Shown piece after piece: positions 23,601 to 38,600 of a stretch of 64,000 bases of DNA. The notes beneath the pieces were generated by a model. It saw nothing but the letters and a program-made list of their open reading frames with translations, made no database searches and was not told the origin of the DNA. Origin of the DNA: Branchiostoma floridae (lineage: Eukaryota; Chordata; Leptocardii; Amphioxiformes; Branchiostomatidae); contig NC_049989.1 of assembly GCF_000003815.2 (NCBI RefSeq), positions 13,936,706-14,000,705 on the forward strand, in the 5' to 3' direction. A program made the translations under genes and the position numbers. Positions within the stretch are counted from its first letter, which is position 1. Every line of letters starts with the position of its first letter.

Positions 23601-26600
23601 ATTACATATATATATATATATATATATATGCGCCTTATGATAGAAATAAGGGAATCATAGAATCTGACCTGAACAAAGTCCGTTTGGAAGATGCCACCTA
23701 AAGTGGTGTAGGCGTGGTGAGAGTAGACGTTTGTACCGCCATTAGCCACCACGAGCAGAATCATCACGATCACGAAGAAGCCGACAACCTCTTGTATCAC
23801 ATTGTCTGTTTGTCTTCTTGTCTCTTCCTTCTTCTTTCGCTCTATCTGTGATTCTGCATCCGACTTGTGATGCTTCGAGAGAGCCATATGTAGCTGCTGT
23901 TTAGCCACTAGTACAAATGAAAGATGTACACAGATTTTAGCCAAAGTCATCCCCATATTCACTTCAGTGTTGATATTGAATAACTCGACACAGATATGAA
24001 CAAAACAAAATTGCAGGTAGTTCTGATGCCATGCTTTTAGCATCTATCTCATTGTTAGATTAAAACAAATGCCAGAACACAAATCGATGATGGCCGAAGT
24101 ACCTTTTAAGTGCACATACTTCCATGGCGTTTACACAACGTTGACAGGTCTACAAGTACATTGACAGACTAATCGGGTAAAAACATGAGTCTAATAGAGT
24201 AAAAAGTGATTCTACTAGATTCTGTTTTGAACATAATGATATTCAACGTCAATTAACAGCCTCTGAGCTGGCAGGACTTGGCACCCACGGATTCTGATAC
24301 TACAAAGTGCTACAAACCTCTCATGGTGGCACGGTGAGATATCCAGGCAAACAGGCCGCCTTCTGACGGACTGGAATCCTCCACGTCAACGTGTTGTCTG
24401 ACGTAGTCGTCCCGCGTCGATACCACCGCGGCTTTCTTACAGATTAAGGACACCAGGGCAGAGACAGCCAGTATCTGCGGGAGGAGCAAAGACAATGGTG
24501 GCGTAAATGTGGTGAAGCCTGCCGTGAACACAGTTCACTGACTAAATAGTAACAAATGAAGTGTGTGGTGCCAAAAGAATGTTCTAGACAGTTGGACAGA
24601 TAAAATTGCATGACTTCCTCCTCTTATATGTAGTTTCGTTCCTTTGGGATCCCCCTCAAAATCCCATTACAAAAGTTTCTTCTAGGGCACCACATTTACG
24701 ATGACACATGATCAGGCAGCTCTTACCTTGACTGGCTCAATTACAAAGACATCTTGCACGAAGGACATCAAGAATGTCTTCAGCCATGCGTTTGCCTTCT
24801 CAGGTCCCCACTCCATGCTGTAGAGAATGGTGAAGAATGCCGATACGCAGCAGACAAGGACCAGGACTGACCAGGCCACGTACACAAACCCATGGGGAAG
24901 AAATTGGGAAGATGACCGTGTTTTCAAATTCAAAGATTTTGCGTCTCCTTTCTCTGCAACATACACTGAATTCTTGCCTGTTTGTTTCTTTTCTTTGCAC
25001 CGATTGAAGAGCTGGATGAGGAGCACGTTTACTGGGAGGACACACAGTGACGTAATCGTGCTGACGTATAACTCATGAAGGGTAAAGGAAACTATCCCAA
25101 GATTCACCACTGTCGTCTGCTCCACATTGTCTTCCGTTTTGTACCACATGGCGTTGGCAATCATGGTGGTGTAAATGATACACAGTCCACATGAGAGACG
25201 TTGGACCTTACTGAAATGGCTTCCACTGGGGCAGAATAAGGTGGAGAGCCAGATGTGCTCATTTCTAAAATCGCGGGCTGCCTTTGTAGTGAAAAGATGG
25301 AAGGACGACAGATCGTGCTCTGTTGAAGCAGGAAGAATCCGGTTGATTCTACCGTCCCCGCGGTCCAGTGACAGCCAATGGTTACAGAGAAAGCTGTTTC
25401 TGTATATTAAAAACAAAACAAAAAGCTTTGAATTCAATGTACGTCAAGGTTGTTGTAAACGACCACCCAGGGACCGACAAAATCTGGTCCATATGGACAG
25501 GTGATCACCTAGGGTGGGATTCTTGATAATGCTTGTGTCAATGGGAAATATGAACTAAGGGACCACCAAACATGATCACATTGAGTGTTGAGCTGATCAC
25601 TTGTACAGGTTTGACCTGTACTTGAACTTTACATGGACTGAACAGGTAAACGTGTTATTTTCATTATTTCTAATTTGTACGTGCAAATAATGCATTCCGT
25701 AAACGTTATTGAAAACTGCTCTCGAAAACATAAATCATATCTCAATTGTACTCACGTGTCTCCTGACTGCAGATCCCGCACAATGACTTTATCTAGCTTC
25801 CAGGCCCTGTCATCGCCGCCCTGGTTGTCGTGCCAGATCTGAAGTCGATGAAGATCACCCAGACTTTCTTCTACAGCCATCAAGAAGATATCCACGCCAC
25901 CAGCCTGGAAGGTCTAAGGTAGATAATGGTAAACGCTTAAGGGTGTAAATGGTTGATTTCAAACAAGCTTGTGGACTTTGGACAATACCTGATGGCCTTG
26001 AATTTACTGTAATATAATTCAAGGCCAGCTTAAATATGCTCAACTATCGAAATAAACACATCATGTCAGGGTACACACAAAGCTTAGAGATGTCGTCACT
26101 ACTGTGTAATTCTTCCACATATTTCTTTGTCATCTTTATATATTGTGACCTTAGTACCTCATTCGCTGTGAGGTCGATAAAAAGGAAAAAACTGACCATT
26201 CCATGTGATGTCAATCAGGAAAAAAGTCTTAGCAACTATATACGTCTAGCAAACAATATAATCATACAACAAACAACATAGCAATGTACATCGTTATGTT
26301 GAATCCTTACCTCCGGGCCTTGCTTGAACACCCTGACTCCAGTACTCCCTTTGTCTCCAAATAATGAGAACGCCACGTTAGACTTAGTTCCAGACCCTCT
26401 ACTGTAACTGGTGTAAACCGTTATCTTGTAATAGTATGTGTCCGTGGAGCGGTTGTCCGGTAGACTATGGACAATCAACTGCCAAAGAAAAGGTAACTAT
26501 TTAGCACGATAAAGCCCTTCGTTAACACACGTCTATTGGTGCAATTGATTACACCAGACTAATTACATCAATATCCGATCATGCCACTTCGATGATTGGC

Positions 26601-29600
26601 TAATATTTCAAATTGTGTATTACATTCTGTTTCGTTTTGTCTCAGATGGTTACGAAAGATCTGTTGATCTGTTGGATGAAATTAGAATACTAGTGTCTCA
26701 TTCTCTTCTCATTAAGAGGAGAGTTAACAATGCATTTCTTTATACTCCTACCTTCTTCATCCCCGCTTCGTCCACTTTCCTTAAAACCATGGCCCCGACA
26801 ATGTACAGAGCTAATGTCGTCAGCACGGTAGCGAGGACCCCTGCGTTGTTCCCTATGTCCGCGAACTTGTCAAACACGGTGGTCAGGTCAATCGTGTTTG
26901 GCGCGGTGACAAAGCCAGCCCCGAATGCTGTCATGTGATTACAGGCGCAGACAGTCTCGGTTATAGTGGAGGAAGGATGTACCTGGTGAGACGACATAGA
27001 TGTTAATGAAAAGTTTGACTTCTCGATTTTTGACCCCGGGGGGCGAGATCACTAGCGTTTTCGCCCCCCTTTAGCGTTTTCGCCCCCCCCCCCCTAGAGC
27101 AGCTGGCTACTACATATTACAGGTGCGCTACCTGGTACTATACTGCACCTGGGGAGTAACGTATATGGTGTGTTACCTGGTACCTATATGGCACCTTATT
27201 ACCGTACCGTAAGATGTAATACCTCGAAAGTCGATACTATATTGTTCGGTGCAAACATGACATTGAAATGAAAAAGACAATTTTTGCAGCTGATGTGGCA
27301 TAAAAACAGTGCTACTGCGAACGTATAAATCAACACCGTCTATGGTACGGAATACGTCAGCTATATGTTTTCAATTTGTTACATTGTTTTATTTCTTGTG
27401 CTGGAAACATTTCCAAAGCACTAACAAAAACACACGTGAATAATAGTTTCTCATTATAAACACTATCTACGCGCAAGTTGATCTAGCTGTTGCTAAATGC
27501 TACACAAACACTGGTAAAGTACCAGTCTTAAGAAACACGGGTAAATGCATCAGTTCCTAAAAACTAAAAAAAACAGTCCTGTTGGAGGTGAAGATATCCC
27601 TTGGCCAGGTGCATATACCAAAATGTGCGTTATTCTAATTAATACCTAATATTTGCATAATTAATAAAGACATTACATAGTTCTTTTGTGGTCACTTCAT
27701 GGTAGAGACTTCATATTGGAGATATGTAGGTTGCTTGAGGACAGGTAAATACAATGAAATACATCTTATGTCAAGACTCAGGTATATGCAATAATAGGAA
27801 TACAAGGGACCAAACCCTCCTTGTCTGAAACAAGTTCAACTATCTTATTACCATGTAATTACGTTAATATTGATACTATGAATGGAGTTATGTATCAAAC
27901 TCGTGTACTTATATCATTCTGAAACTACATTTTGTGATTTATACCAATCAACTTCTATAATGTCATGTAAACCCGTTTTTTTATGGGGGGGGGGGCGAAA
28001 TCGCTAAAGGGGGGCGAGGTAGGGGGGCGAGATCACTAGCCGGGGAGGGCGAGATCGCTAGTGATTTCGCCCCGGGGGGGCGAGATCACGGGGGGGGGGG
28101 CGAGATCGCTGTCACACCCGGTTCTCTGGTTCTCTTCGGACGTTTTATGTAGTATCCGCTACATTTCGTCAGTGACACTGAAAAGATCTGGTAGAAACAG
28201 CTTTTATCCTTACTATGAATTGATATGCAAATGAGCTTAAGGCAGTTGTTTGGGTTGAGCGCTAATGCCTAGGTTACACATAGCCGACTTTGGCTCCCGA
28301 ACACTAGCCGACTCTTAGCCGACCCAAGTCGGCAGTAGTTCGGGAGTAGTCTGACCAGTTTAGGCCACGCCTATTTTTTAGCGCTGAACATGTCCCGAAC
28401 ACCTCCCGACCGGTAAATGACTTACTCCCGACTGTGTCCCAAATGCTAACTAACCTATCACCAACCAGCCCGACCTCTAGCCACAGACTGCCTAATCACT
28501 CCCGACTGATCCCCAACCGATTGCCGACCCTTTTTCGACTTGAAATAGACATAATCAGCGATTTTCAAAAGAGTGCCCATTTTCGTTTTTAATCAAGAAT
28601 GTCCTTTGTTCTATTTGTAAACATCACTAAGAGATCAAATTTAGATCACATATAGCTCCAGTGCGGCATTTATGAGTCTTTTTGTTTTTAGCTGGATGTC
28701 TGTCGTGTGAAGTTCGGGAGTGATTCGTCTACGTTCTGGCAATAGTCTTTTTGCTTGGGAATGAGTTAGCAGAGATTTGTCTAAGGTCTTGGGGTAAATC
28801 ATTGGTATGTTGGAAACAAGCTGGGAGTAAATCAGCAATGTTTATGGCGTGGTTAAGATTTAATTTGACTGCTGACTTACTCCCGAACACCAACCGAACA
28901 CTAGCCGACCGTGCCGAACACCAGCCGACCACCAACCGACCCATTCCAGAGTTGCCGTTCAGAGCCGAATGTTTTGAACATTTCAAAACATTCGGATGGA
29001 GCAGCCGAACGCCAGCCGACTCAGCCGAATGCCAGCCGAACGCCAGCCGACTCAGCCGAACGCCAGCCGACTACAGCCGACTAGCTCCCGAATCACTCCT
29101 AAACCATAGTCGGGAGAGAGTCGGGAGCCAAATTCGGCTATGTGTAACATAGGCATAAATCACAAGTACCAGAGAGTTCCATGCGTAGGCCTTTTTTCCT
29201 GATGAGGATGGGATTGTACATTCTATCATATATATTATTTTGGGTATAAAGCCTGTTTCTACAAAATCTCTTTAGTGTCACTGACGAAAGATAGTGGATG
29301 CTATCTGAAACGTCTGACAGTTTGGCTACTAGGTTGTGAAAGCATTAGGACCGATGAGTGTGTGAGTAACGACAACATTGACACAAATGACCATGCCCAA
29401 AAGATCTTACTCTACATCAAATCTTACTCTACATCCGTTGGGAAGCCAGCTCTCTGTGTCCTCCGCCCAATAACGACAGCTCAGACGCAGCACCTTCAGG
29501 CTGTAGAACTGGGTCCCATTCAGGCTTAAACCGGACTGATCAGCTGGGTCCACAAGAAGCACGCCGTCATCGACTGCATCTTGGTAGACATCGTCCACAC

Positions 29601-32600
29601 CTAGGTAGACGTTGGAATTTGAATGTCATGAGGCCTAATTATGTATACAGTGAAACCTGTACAAGTACCTCTACATAAGGACCACCTGGCCAATGTAACC
29701 ACTTTGTGGTGATCCCTTAGAGAATTGTTTTCATTGGCATAAGTATAAAGAATCCTGTCAAAGTAACCAATTGTCCACATAGACCAGGTTGTTTCAGTCC
29801 TCTGAGTGTTCGTCGTGGGCACTCTTTACATGTTGAAGTCTCCTCTTCCTATTGTTACTCTGCATACAATAAAGCAATACCAATTCTACGATACACAGGT
29901 CATGTAACTGCCACCGTTACCACTATTTATAGATGAATGTGTTTCACACGCCGACCTATTCCTACTAGCTCTGTCACCCTATTGATCACTCTAATTTGTT
30001 CAGCTGATCTTACTACAACAGCCGATCTACCAGCTCAGCTTATTTTGATTAATGTTGTACCAAATATGAGTTATTCTTACCAGCAACCTCTACTCCGACA
30101 GAATACTTTCCGGTATGATTCTTTCCCGACACGAAAAACATGACAGACCGAGACTCAGGAGCGCCATGATGGGAGGCAGTCGGTTTCCAGTCCTGCCAGG
30201 TCAAACATACTTCACAGTTTTTACTATGGGCCAAGCCACCTCCTCTCCCGAACACGGATATTCTGGAACTCCTGTTCAGCGCAGTGACTTGGACGACGAC
30301 AGCATCATCTACGTCTGAGATGTTGAATACATGGTGCAACACGCTCCCATTGTCGGTGGAATCTACTTCATGAACCAGTCCGCTGGAAGAGTAGTCTTCA
30401 TTGGTGGCGATGGTGATCAGGATATCCTCTTCTGTGTCTCTTATTTCCCCGGGGGACATGGTCGATGGTACCAGAGAGATGTCGTAGACACCAGAGTTGA
30501 TGATGTTTGAGTTGTTTCCCCACGTGAAAGGGTTGACATGGTAACAGATGACCTGGAGACAAAGAATTAGACGGATGAGAACATATCAGGAAACCGTTTA
30601 CTTAGTGTCAACGATGTAAATGATATAGCAGCAATTTTGACAAACATTATACTATTTGTTACATGTCGTATCGTCTATTTGGACGAAATACGACAGGCGA
30701 GGAATGTGCTCAATGTCAGAAGACGGTTCAGGGAATCCATATTGATATAGATATTTTGAAACACATGATGATAAGACTTGTTACCTATTTGTCAACACAC
30801 GACAGTCGTCAAGTGTTGAATATGCTGAGTGTTGTAAGAGGGTGTAAGACGAACGTGTCACGTACCTTAATGTCAATATACCTTGGCTCAAAGCCTTTGA
30901 ACAGTTTTTCAGCAGAGGGAAAGGCAATGTTCACGCCTGTGTCGTTTAATCGATCATCTGCCAGATTCTTTCCATGGATTCTCTGTACTTGCAAACAGAG
31001 GCTGTCGGAGTCGATGCGTATTGCTGGGCCACCTGGCGTCAACTCTCTTCTCAGACGGTCCGCCATATCGTTTAGTATCTTCCTTCCGCGTGCGACAACG
31101 GCTCGTTTCTGCCAATTATAATCAGCATTTTGGCATAGACATACATGATGTAGATCATAATAAATAGCAATTTGATCGTTTTGACAGTTCAGTTTCACAT
31201 TTATTTAAATGCATAAAAGAGGAATCCACTGGGAACGAAAACGATATGATTGAAGGTAAGACCTCACAGAAAACAAATAGGAAATCGTACCATTTGGTCA
31301 CGCTCTTCCTTCATTTGTCGCTCCCGATCTTCTCTCTCTTCAGGTGACAAAACGTCATCATTCGTGGTGGGATCGTCCTCTGCCTGGCCTCTGCTCTGTG
31401 CTTCATAGAAGAGGTGCCCAGCCGAGCGTACCATGTCTGAATCACAACCAAGCATTGTTAGGGTCGTGAGTACAAGACCGGGTACAGGGGTGGCGAAAGT
31501 GGAAAGAGTGACGTATTGGAAGAACTGTGTAAGTTCGTTAACTCATGTTTTAAGAGGAGGGGCGAAGCTTGTAGAAAATGATTATAATTAGGATATATCA
31601 TTAACTTTATATCAAACTTAATGCATTTAGCCCCATTGGGGCATGAACATGCAATAAACATCATTATCATTGTCAAAACATCATTATCATTGTCAAAATG
31701 GACTTGCCATATCTCTGCCATTGAAACAATGACGTACATCCAACACTACAGGGCCGGGTAATCTTATAGATAATAACCTTATAATTTTGTAAGGTTAGAT
31801 TTATATTTACAAAAGAAGAAAGACGAGCTTTCTGCCCTTTTTAAAATACATCCATTTTTTTCAAGAAGCAGTATTTCTTATTGCTACAAGGAGGGGGATC
31901 AGAGGAAAGTTGATGTACACGTCATGGATGATTTTTGTTTAATTGTTTCACGCGTCATTTATGTTTCAAGTTATGCTTTGTGTTGACACATTCGTTACTA
32001 CCACTAGTTAGTTTCCTTTTGTTTTTATTGAACCTTCGGTGTTAGGTTGGTTCAAAATAAAAATAAATAAAATAAAATAAAAACTGCTACAATCTTGGAC
32101 TTGGATGTCGTCTTACCTGTACTGATGCGCCACACGTCTTCCGTCGTCAGTACTTTTCTCGCAAGGTCATAGTTCAGGTTGTCCAGAACGGTGACGTAGG
32201 AAAGCTATAGATACAAACAGCAGCGTTGAGGAAAACAATATTCATATATAACGCCCGGAGAAGAAAGTGCTGTGTCTTACATATACATCAGCTAGACATA
32301 CTTTTCCCGGATGTATTGAAATAGTTCTGGAACTTCGTCGCCTTGCGTAATGTGACGAACTTAAAAGCCAACGCTACGGACTTGTATGATTCTAGATCTT
32401 AATGAAGTCAAAGTTATTGATTGAACGACAAAAACGGACCTGTTCTTCCAATGTCTTGTAGTTACACGCTTTGATGACAGCTTCACATAACTGGGCAAGG
32501 ACGCCGGTAGCATTTGTGGTCCTCAAACGCTCTGATGCAGATTTCAGTGTATCCAAGGCTAAATTGCAGGTCTGATCCATATAAGCATAGTCATGAAGGA

Positions 32601-35600
32601 TGTAGAAAGATAGGAGTAATTTATCAGACGGATATGTGAATAAACAAAGAACATGTACAAAGGCAATCAAAACTCATTCAGTGACCAGCTTGAATTCATT
32701 TTTACTCATTTATTTATTCACATATATTTTGAGAGTATGAGGCAGAAAGCACAAATTGCTTATATTAAGCCTACTACCCAAGAAACATACGCATAAAACA
32801 AGAATAGTAAACCACATACATAAGTACAAAATGGATAACAGAAAAGTAAATTTAGACAAGTTGGTGCTGAATCAATTAGAAGAACCTGTCTGTGCAATGG
32901 ATTTAGGTATTGACAAGATAAAAAATGTTACAGTTCTGTACAGTAAAGAACATAAAGTAGTGTCGTTGAGGTGCTTTAGGTCTACTATAATATTGGAGAC
33001 AGCCGATAACAAAGAACTTCTTTGGCTGGTATAGAGTGTGCAGCATAGGAGATAATGCTTGAATTACACTTGGAAAGTAAAATTACTATTACATGCTTTT
33101 GTGTAATTCCATAGAACTGTGCAAGCTACCCAAAGTCGATAAAATACAATGTTAACCGAAGATCACCAAAAGTAACACAGATCAGAAAACAACCTGGCTA
33201 TTCACTCACGTTGTCGGTCAGCGTTCTCGCGTTATTGGTCAATGTTCTGTCAGCAGTCCCAGGAGTAACAGGGTGGTCATCCAAGTCCTATTGCGGAAAA
33301 CGTACATATTACTCGTGGATCAACATGATTTGTGCCATGGTTGCTTTTTGTTAGTATTAAAGGCATATTGGAGCGTTAAAATTGGAAATATTCTGGATAA
33401 AATGTGCACTATATTAGCACATTTAAACCATCTTTTTATACTTTGAGCCGTTAAAAACGGCACAGAAATAGCCGCACGACGATTCCTGATCACAGCCTAC
33501 GTTTGTAGCTTCCAATATTTCGTGGAATTCTCGTGCGGCTTGTTTCTGTGCCATTTTTATCCGCTCAAAGTATGCAATAATGATATAAATGCGGGAATAT
33601 GGTGAGATAGATGTCAATATTATACAGACTGCCTTCTCCAGAACACTTCCACATTCAATGCTCTAATATTGCTTAGGTTGCCTCTAAAACAGACGCTTTT
33701 AGTGAAGACACATTCTTCGTATTCACATAGTAACTACAACAATAATGTAACAACCATTTGTAGCAAACTTGATGCTTACCGGCTGCATTGCCCTGGCTAG
33801 TGCTTGTACAAGTGCCGCTGGATCCGATGCCGCGATGTTATTGACATCCACGACATCAATGGCGGGGATGGCGAGACCTTCGACCATCAACGGTGGGAAA
33901 GTCTGGAAACCGCAGAACATGAAAACTCCTTCAATGTGTATGTGTCACTGTTACGTGCTGCGCCACATTGGGCTGTCCATAAGCAACCAAAACACGAGGC
34001 TGTCCCTGCACGTATACGTAGAACTGGTAAATGATGATGATGATGATTGGTTTATTGAAAATGAAGATATCTGGCAGCCCAATGGCTGAATTATGTATCA
34101 TCTTACAGAAATCACAATCTCAATCATTGAATTAAAATTACTGAGTAACATTCGGCTGAAGCAAGTACAAATATATATCTCTTTGCTGTTACCTGGTAAT
34201 CAAACAAGGTATTTGAAGGCGACACAATCACGAATAACGCAAGGTAGAAAGAATGTATGAATACATTGTTTCCTGGTAATTGAAAGCGTCGTATTGCAGC
34301 ACAAAATAAGAGGATTACATTACTCTAAAACATCGCAGTAATTACTTTACATCGTCGTTGAGTAATCGCACAAAGTAGGGTATAGAGGAGTCCCAGTATC
34401 TGCTTGTTCTACATTTAACCAGTCTGAGTTTGTCAGAGTTTCTGGTGTTTCGTCCATGGAGCTGACCTGTCTTCTGTGGGAGCATGTCTGGGCCCAGTTT
34501 CATTGCGAATTTTCTGCACAAGTCCTCACGCCTGTGTAGCAGCGTTTGGAGGCCGGTGCGCACCAGTGCAGCTTCATAGGTCGTGTACTGTCCGCCTAAC
34601 ACGGTACGGAGTGCTCTCTTCTGGATTCTTTCTAACCGGACAGTATGCTCCGTATATAAATACATGTACAGTCATGTTTATACTTTATAGATCATATACA
34701 TATATATATAAAACTAAAGTGAGTCGTTCGACCGTCGTTCTTTGGACTTATCAATTCTAGAGGAGTAGGACTGGTTAATGCCACTTTTACTCGGGAATAT
34801 TCTTACGTTGGTACAGAGAAAGATCAAAGTTGATTTCTGTTAGTATTTCGGTATGGCGGCATTGAAAAGGTGCCTTCTAACAAGAAACACCTGTTCCGCC
34901 ATAGCTTAAACTGTGTTGGAGAACCTTAATAAATAAAAAGAATTAATAAAAAAAATTAAGTGTGTCAACACCAAGCAATTCCGACCATCCGGTCCATTCG
35001 ACAGTTTAGAGCATGATAACAATATTACCTCACTCGTGTCCACGTCGTCGGCAACGAACGCGTCGGAAAGACTCGGGTCTGACAGACCTGAAAAAGATAC
35101 GTCTCGATGAACTTCATTACAGCCTTATTTAGGTGTGCTAATGTTTCTTTGTAACTTTCTTGTATTTGGAAAGTAGTGAACGGATATGATTTCCACTGGC
35201 GTTACAGTTTGCTCCGCGGCATGCTGACCTTATTTGGACAACAACCAATAAACCTGTCAACCAACCTTTAATTTCGTCACTCAAACTGCTACTGACTTCA
35301 GATTCTTGGTTGGGGTTTTCGGATTCCAAATATTCATAACTCGATGGTGGTTCAAAGTCTCCAAACCCATCGTCGCTTAGCACATCCGATTCGGTACTTT
35401 CTTGAATTGCCTCTTGACCTAGGTAGGAATGAAAGTCAGTGCATTCATCATTTTGGAGGTTAATGAAACGATAGGTTAGTGAAACGATATTACAACCCTA
35501 TATTGTCTTGTATTGATATTGAATCAACTATACCTTATAGCGATAGTAAAGTATATGTACCAAAAAAGTCGATCTTACCTTCCGTTGTATCTGGCACGAA

Positions 35601-38600
35601 GTTCTCTGTCGTAGATCGTGCTTGTTTTGAAAACGGCGTAGTAACTAGAAAAACATTTTTCAAATTGTCAGTTTTCACATATTGACGCAGATGAACTCAC
35701 GATTACTATATCTTACACTGCAAGAGCTGTAGAATGTAACTTATATGGAGGTTAACTCTATCACACAGAAATAATGCAAGTTGGGGTATATTTGCCGTAG
35801 TTATTGTGAAAATTATGGTTGGCGAAGGTATATGAGTCTGGGTACTTCCTTGAGTTTGCAACATTTTGCCTTTATAAAGGAACATTTATAAAACAACATG
35901 CGAAATGACTGCCTATTAAAACGACGACTTAACAGAAAAAATGCTCTCAAAGATTGTTGTAAGAGGGCAGGAAGATAAACCATTGGACACACTTACTAGT
36001 AGATTCTGTAGATGAAACGCCCGTAGACATTGATGTTTGCTGCACGGTAGCCGTTTCTGGGGCAGATGAAAAATAGATTGTCGCGCTGTACATTGACATC
36101 TGTGTTGATGTCTCTTGAGCTATAATGTCATTGTTTGAGATTACACAGTCGGACTTTACTTCAGAAACGGATGCACTGTGTGGTGAGTTACTAAACAATC
36201 CGATGCAGGAAGACTTATATCTACGCTACTCTATTAACCTCACAATGTTGTGGCACATAGAGCAGCGTGTCAGATTGGTAGCGTGGTAGATTATTTTAAC
36301 GACATTTTTTCTATCACAAAATAATGTAAGCCGATCTTGAGTTTGGCGATGTTAGCGACCAAAGATTTGTTTTAAAACGGCGATGGTCATTATGGTTCAT
36401 GGTGGCTAGTGCATACTGGAAAATCATGAAGGAGGCAATTTTCTCAAGTTATGTTTCAAACACATTTCCAAACAGGGGCCCGGTCGGGCAGCTTTCGGGT
36501 ACGAAAAGTACAAAAACATTAGTCAAATTTAATTAGTCATGACTCATGAGCATGATTTGCATGTTAGACACTCGTTTCCGCAAACATCCCGGCCGGGCCC
36601 CCGTCTCTCTCTGTCAGGGCCTCCTGTTCTGAAACTGTTTTCAAATTCAAGAGATGGTAAGCCGGTACGGGGCGGTACTGACTTGGGGTTGGAGAACAGC
36701 TTATTCTTATCATTAGGGTTCTAACCTGTTATCCACGGAACAGACACACCACCGCTAACGCCCGCATGACCGACGGCGTAGAGCCTGGCGACGTAAGGCT
36801 GAAGCGGGGCTAGCCCTGTTAGATCCGCTGTTGTTAGGCTGTTGCTCAGGGAAATGTTTGCTGCCTCTGATGGAGAAAGGACCGGGATAAGCTCCAGCAG
36901 GTACGCCACAGCCTCGCCTTCAGGCGCCGCCCAAACCAGAGTAGCGGATCGGTCCGTCACGGCCACGGTACGGAAATCACGAGGGGAGTCCACGACTGTG
37001 ATGAGAATTTGAAATACTTAGAGATTACACTTAAACGGTTCGCGATCGCATTATTCCTTAAAAAAAAGCATTACGAAAACACGACTGAAGCATAGCGTTG
37101 ATTCATTCGTTGACTTGTGTCTGAGCCTGAAACGTCCTAGCAAAAACAACGTCGCCCTTGAACGGTTTCTTCAACCTGTCATTCAGTTGGTAAGAAGTCA
37201 TATCACAATTATACATGTTATGTACCACAGAGAACACCACTCCACCTGGTTTGAGTAACAGTAATAAGTATTTGGCAATTCCGTGCCCGAGGGCTGAATG
37301 AAAACAGCACATTAAAATTGTATGAGGAGGTAGAAAAATGAGATTTATCAATAAGTCAACATATAGAAAAAAAGTATTCAAAATGTTAGACAGATGACAG
37401 TTGCCCAAGCACCTTGACAGATTTTGGAATCGGTCAGACGTTTCAGGAAGAATCCACTACCCACCGTCTATGAAATGTATCTTGTGTATCTTTTACCTGG
37501 ATTCTGATAACCTTCATCAACGTGTTCAAACCCTATTTCTACTACGTCTTCTAAAGCGCTTGACCCACGTTTTCTTTACTTACCAGTGTATTGTTTGAGA
37601 CTACTGACGCCACCCTGAAATGCTGTAGTGATGGCTCTTACGGACACGTTGTATTGAACTCCTGACAGAAGCCCTCTCAAATGCACTTTTTGATAATGCA
37701 CGTACAGCTCGTCAATGTTCTCGCTGCCCATCAGATGGTATGTAACCCGATACCCGATGACTAGAGAAGAAGTGACGTTCCAGGTGACGTAAAAGCCTTC
37801 ATCTGTCACCAGGGAGACCGTCAGGTTGAGAATCTCGTAGTTTCCTGGAATGTTCAAATATCATTACCATTTACAGCAAAAATATCCAGAAACAAAAACA
37901 GACAAACACACCGAGAATGATTATGCCTCCTTTTTTGTAACTGTCCTTGTCTGTCAGCCACAGGCTAGTTGGGCAACCCTAGCTGTGCATGCTGAACAAC
38001 CAGACCAGTAAATAAGTGAATAAAATAACTGTTACATGATCGCACTGGAAAAAGGGTCGTACCTCGCAGCATGATCCTTCTCGAGTAAGACAGGTAGATG
38101 TGGCTTCTTGGTGTCATGAGGTATACCTCCAACAGGTACGGGATTTCCAGCTCAAGATTGGTAAAGTTGAAGAAATCCGTGTCCCAAGAAACATTCCAGC
38201 TCGTCGTCAAACTGGTCCTAAGGTTTGTCTGCGCAACTAGCACAGTACTGCAGATAACACAGGAAAGAGTTGTCAATTGATGTGTTTTGTCATGAGCCCC
38301 TTCTCGTTCAGTCGTTTTGAACACATCCACACAATTCGGACATAGTGTTCCTAAGGTACTCTATCTATGGTTGAGATGAGTTAACTGGTAGGTTTCAAGA
38401 CGGTCAACTTTGATACATGTACATGAATGGGGTAACAAGTCGATATGGCAGCAGTGGCGCCCATAAATCAAGAGTAAACATATTTTGTTGGCAACATGGA
38501 TGACTGTGACATCTATACGACGTGTAGTGAGGTATATAGAACATACCTTGATTTACAGGCGTACTCTGATACGTCCCAATGTACCAACACAGCGCCAGGC

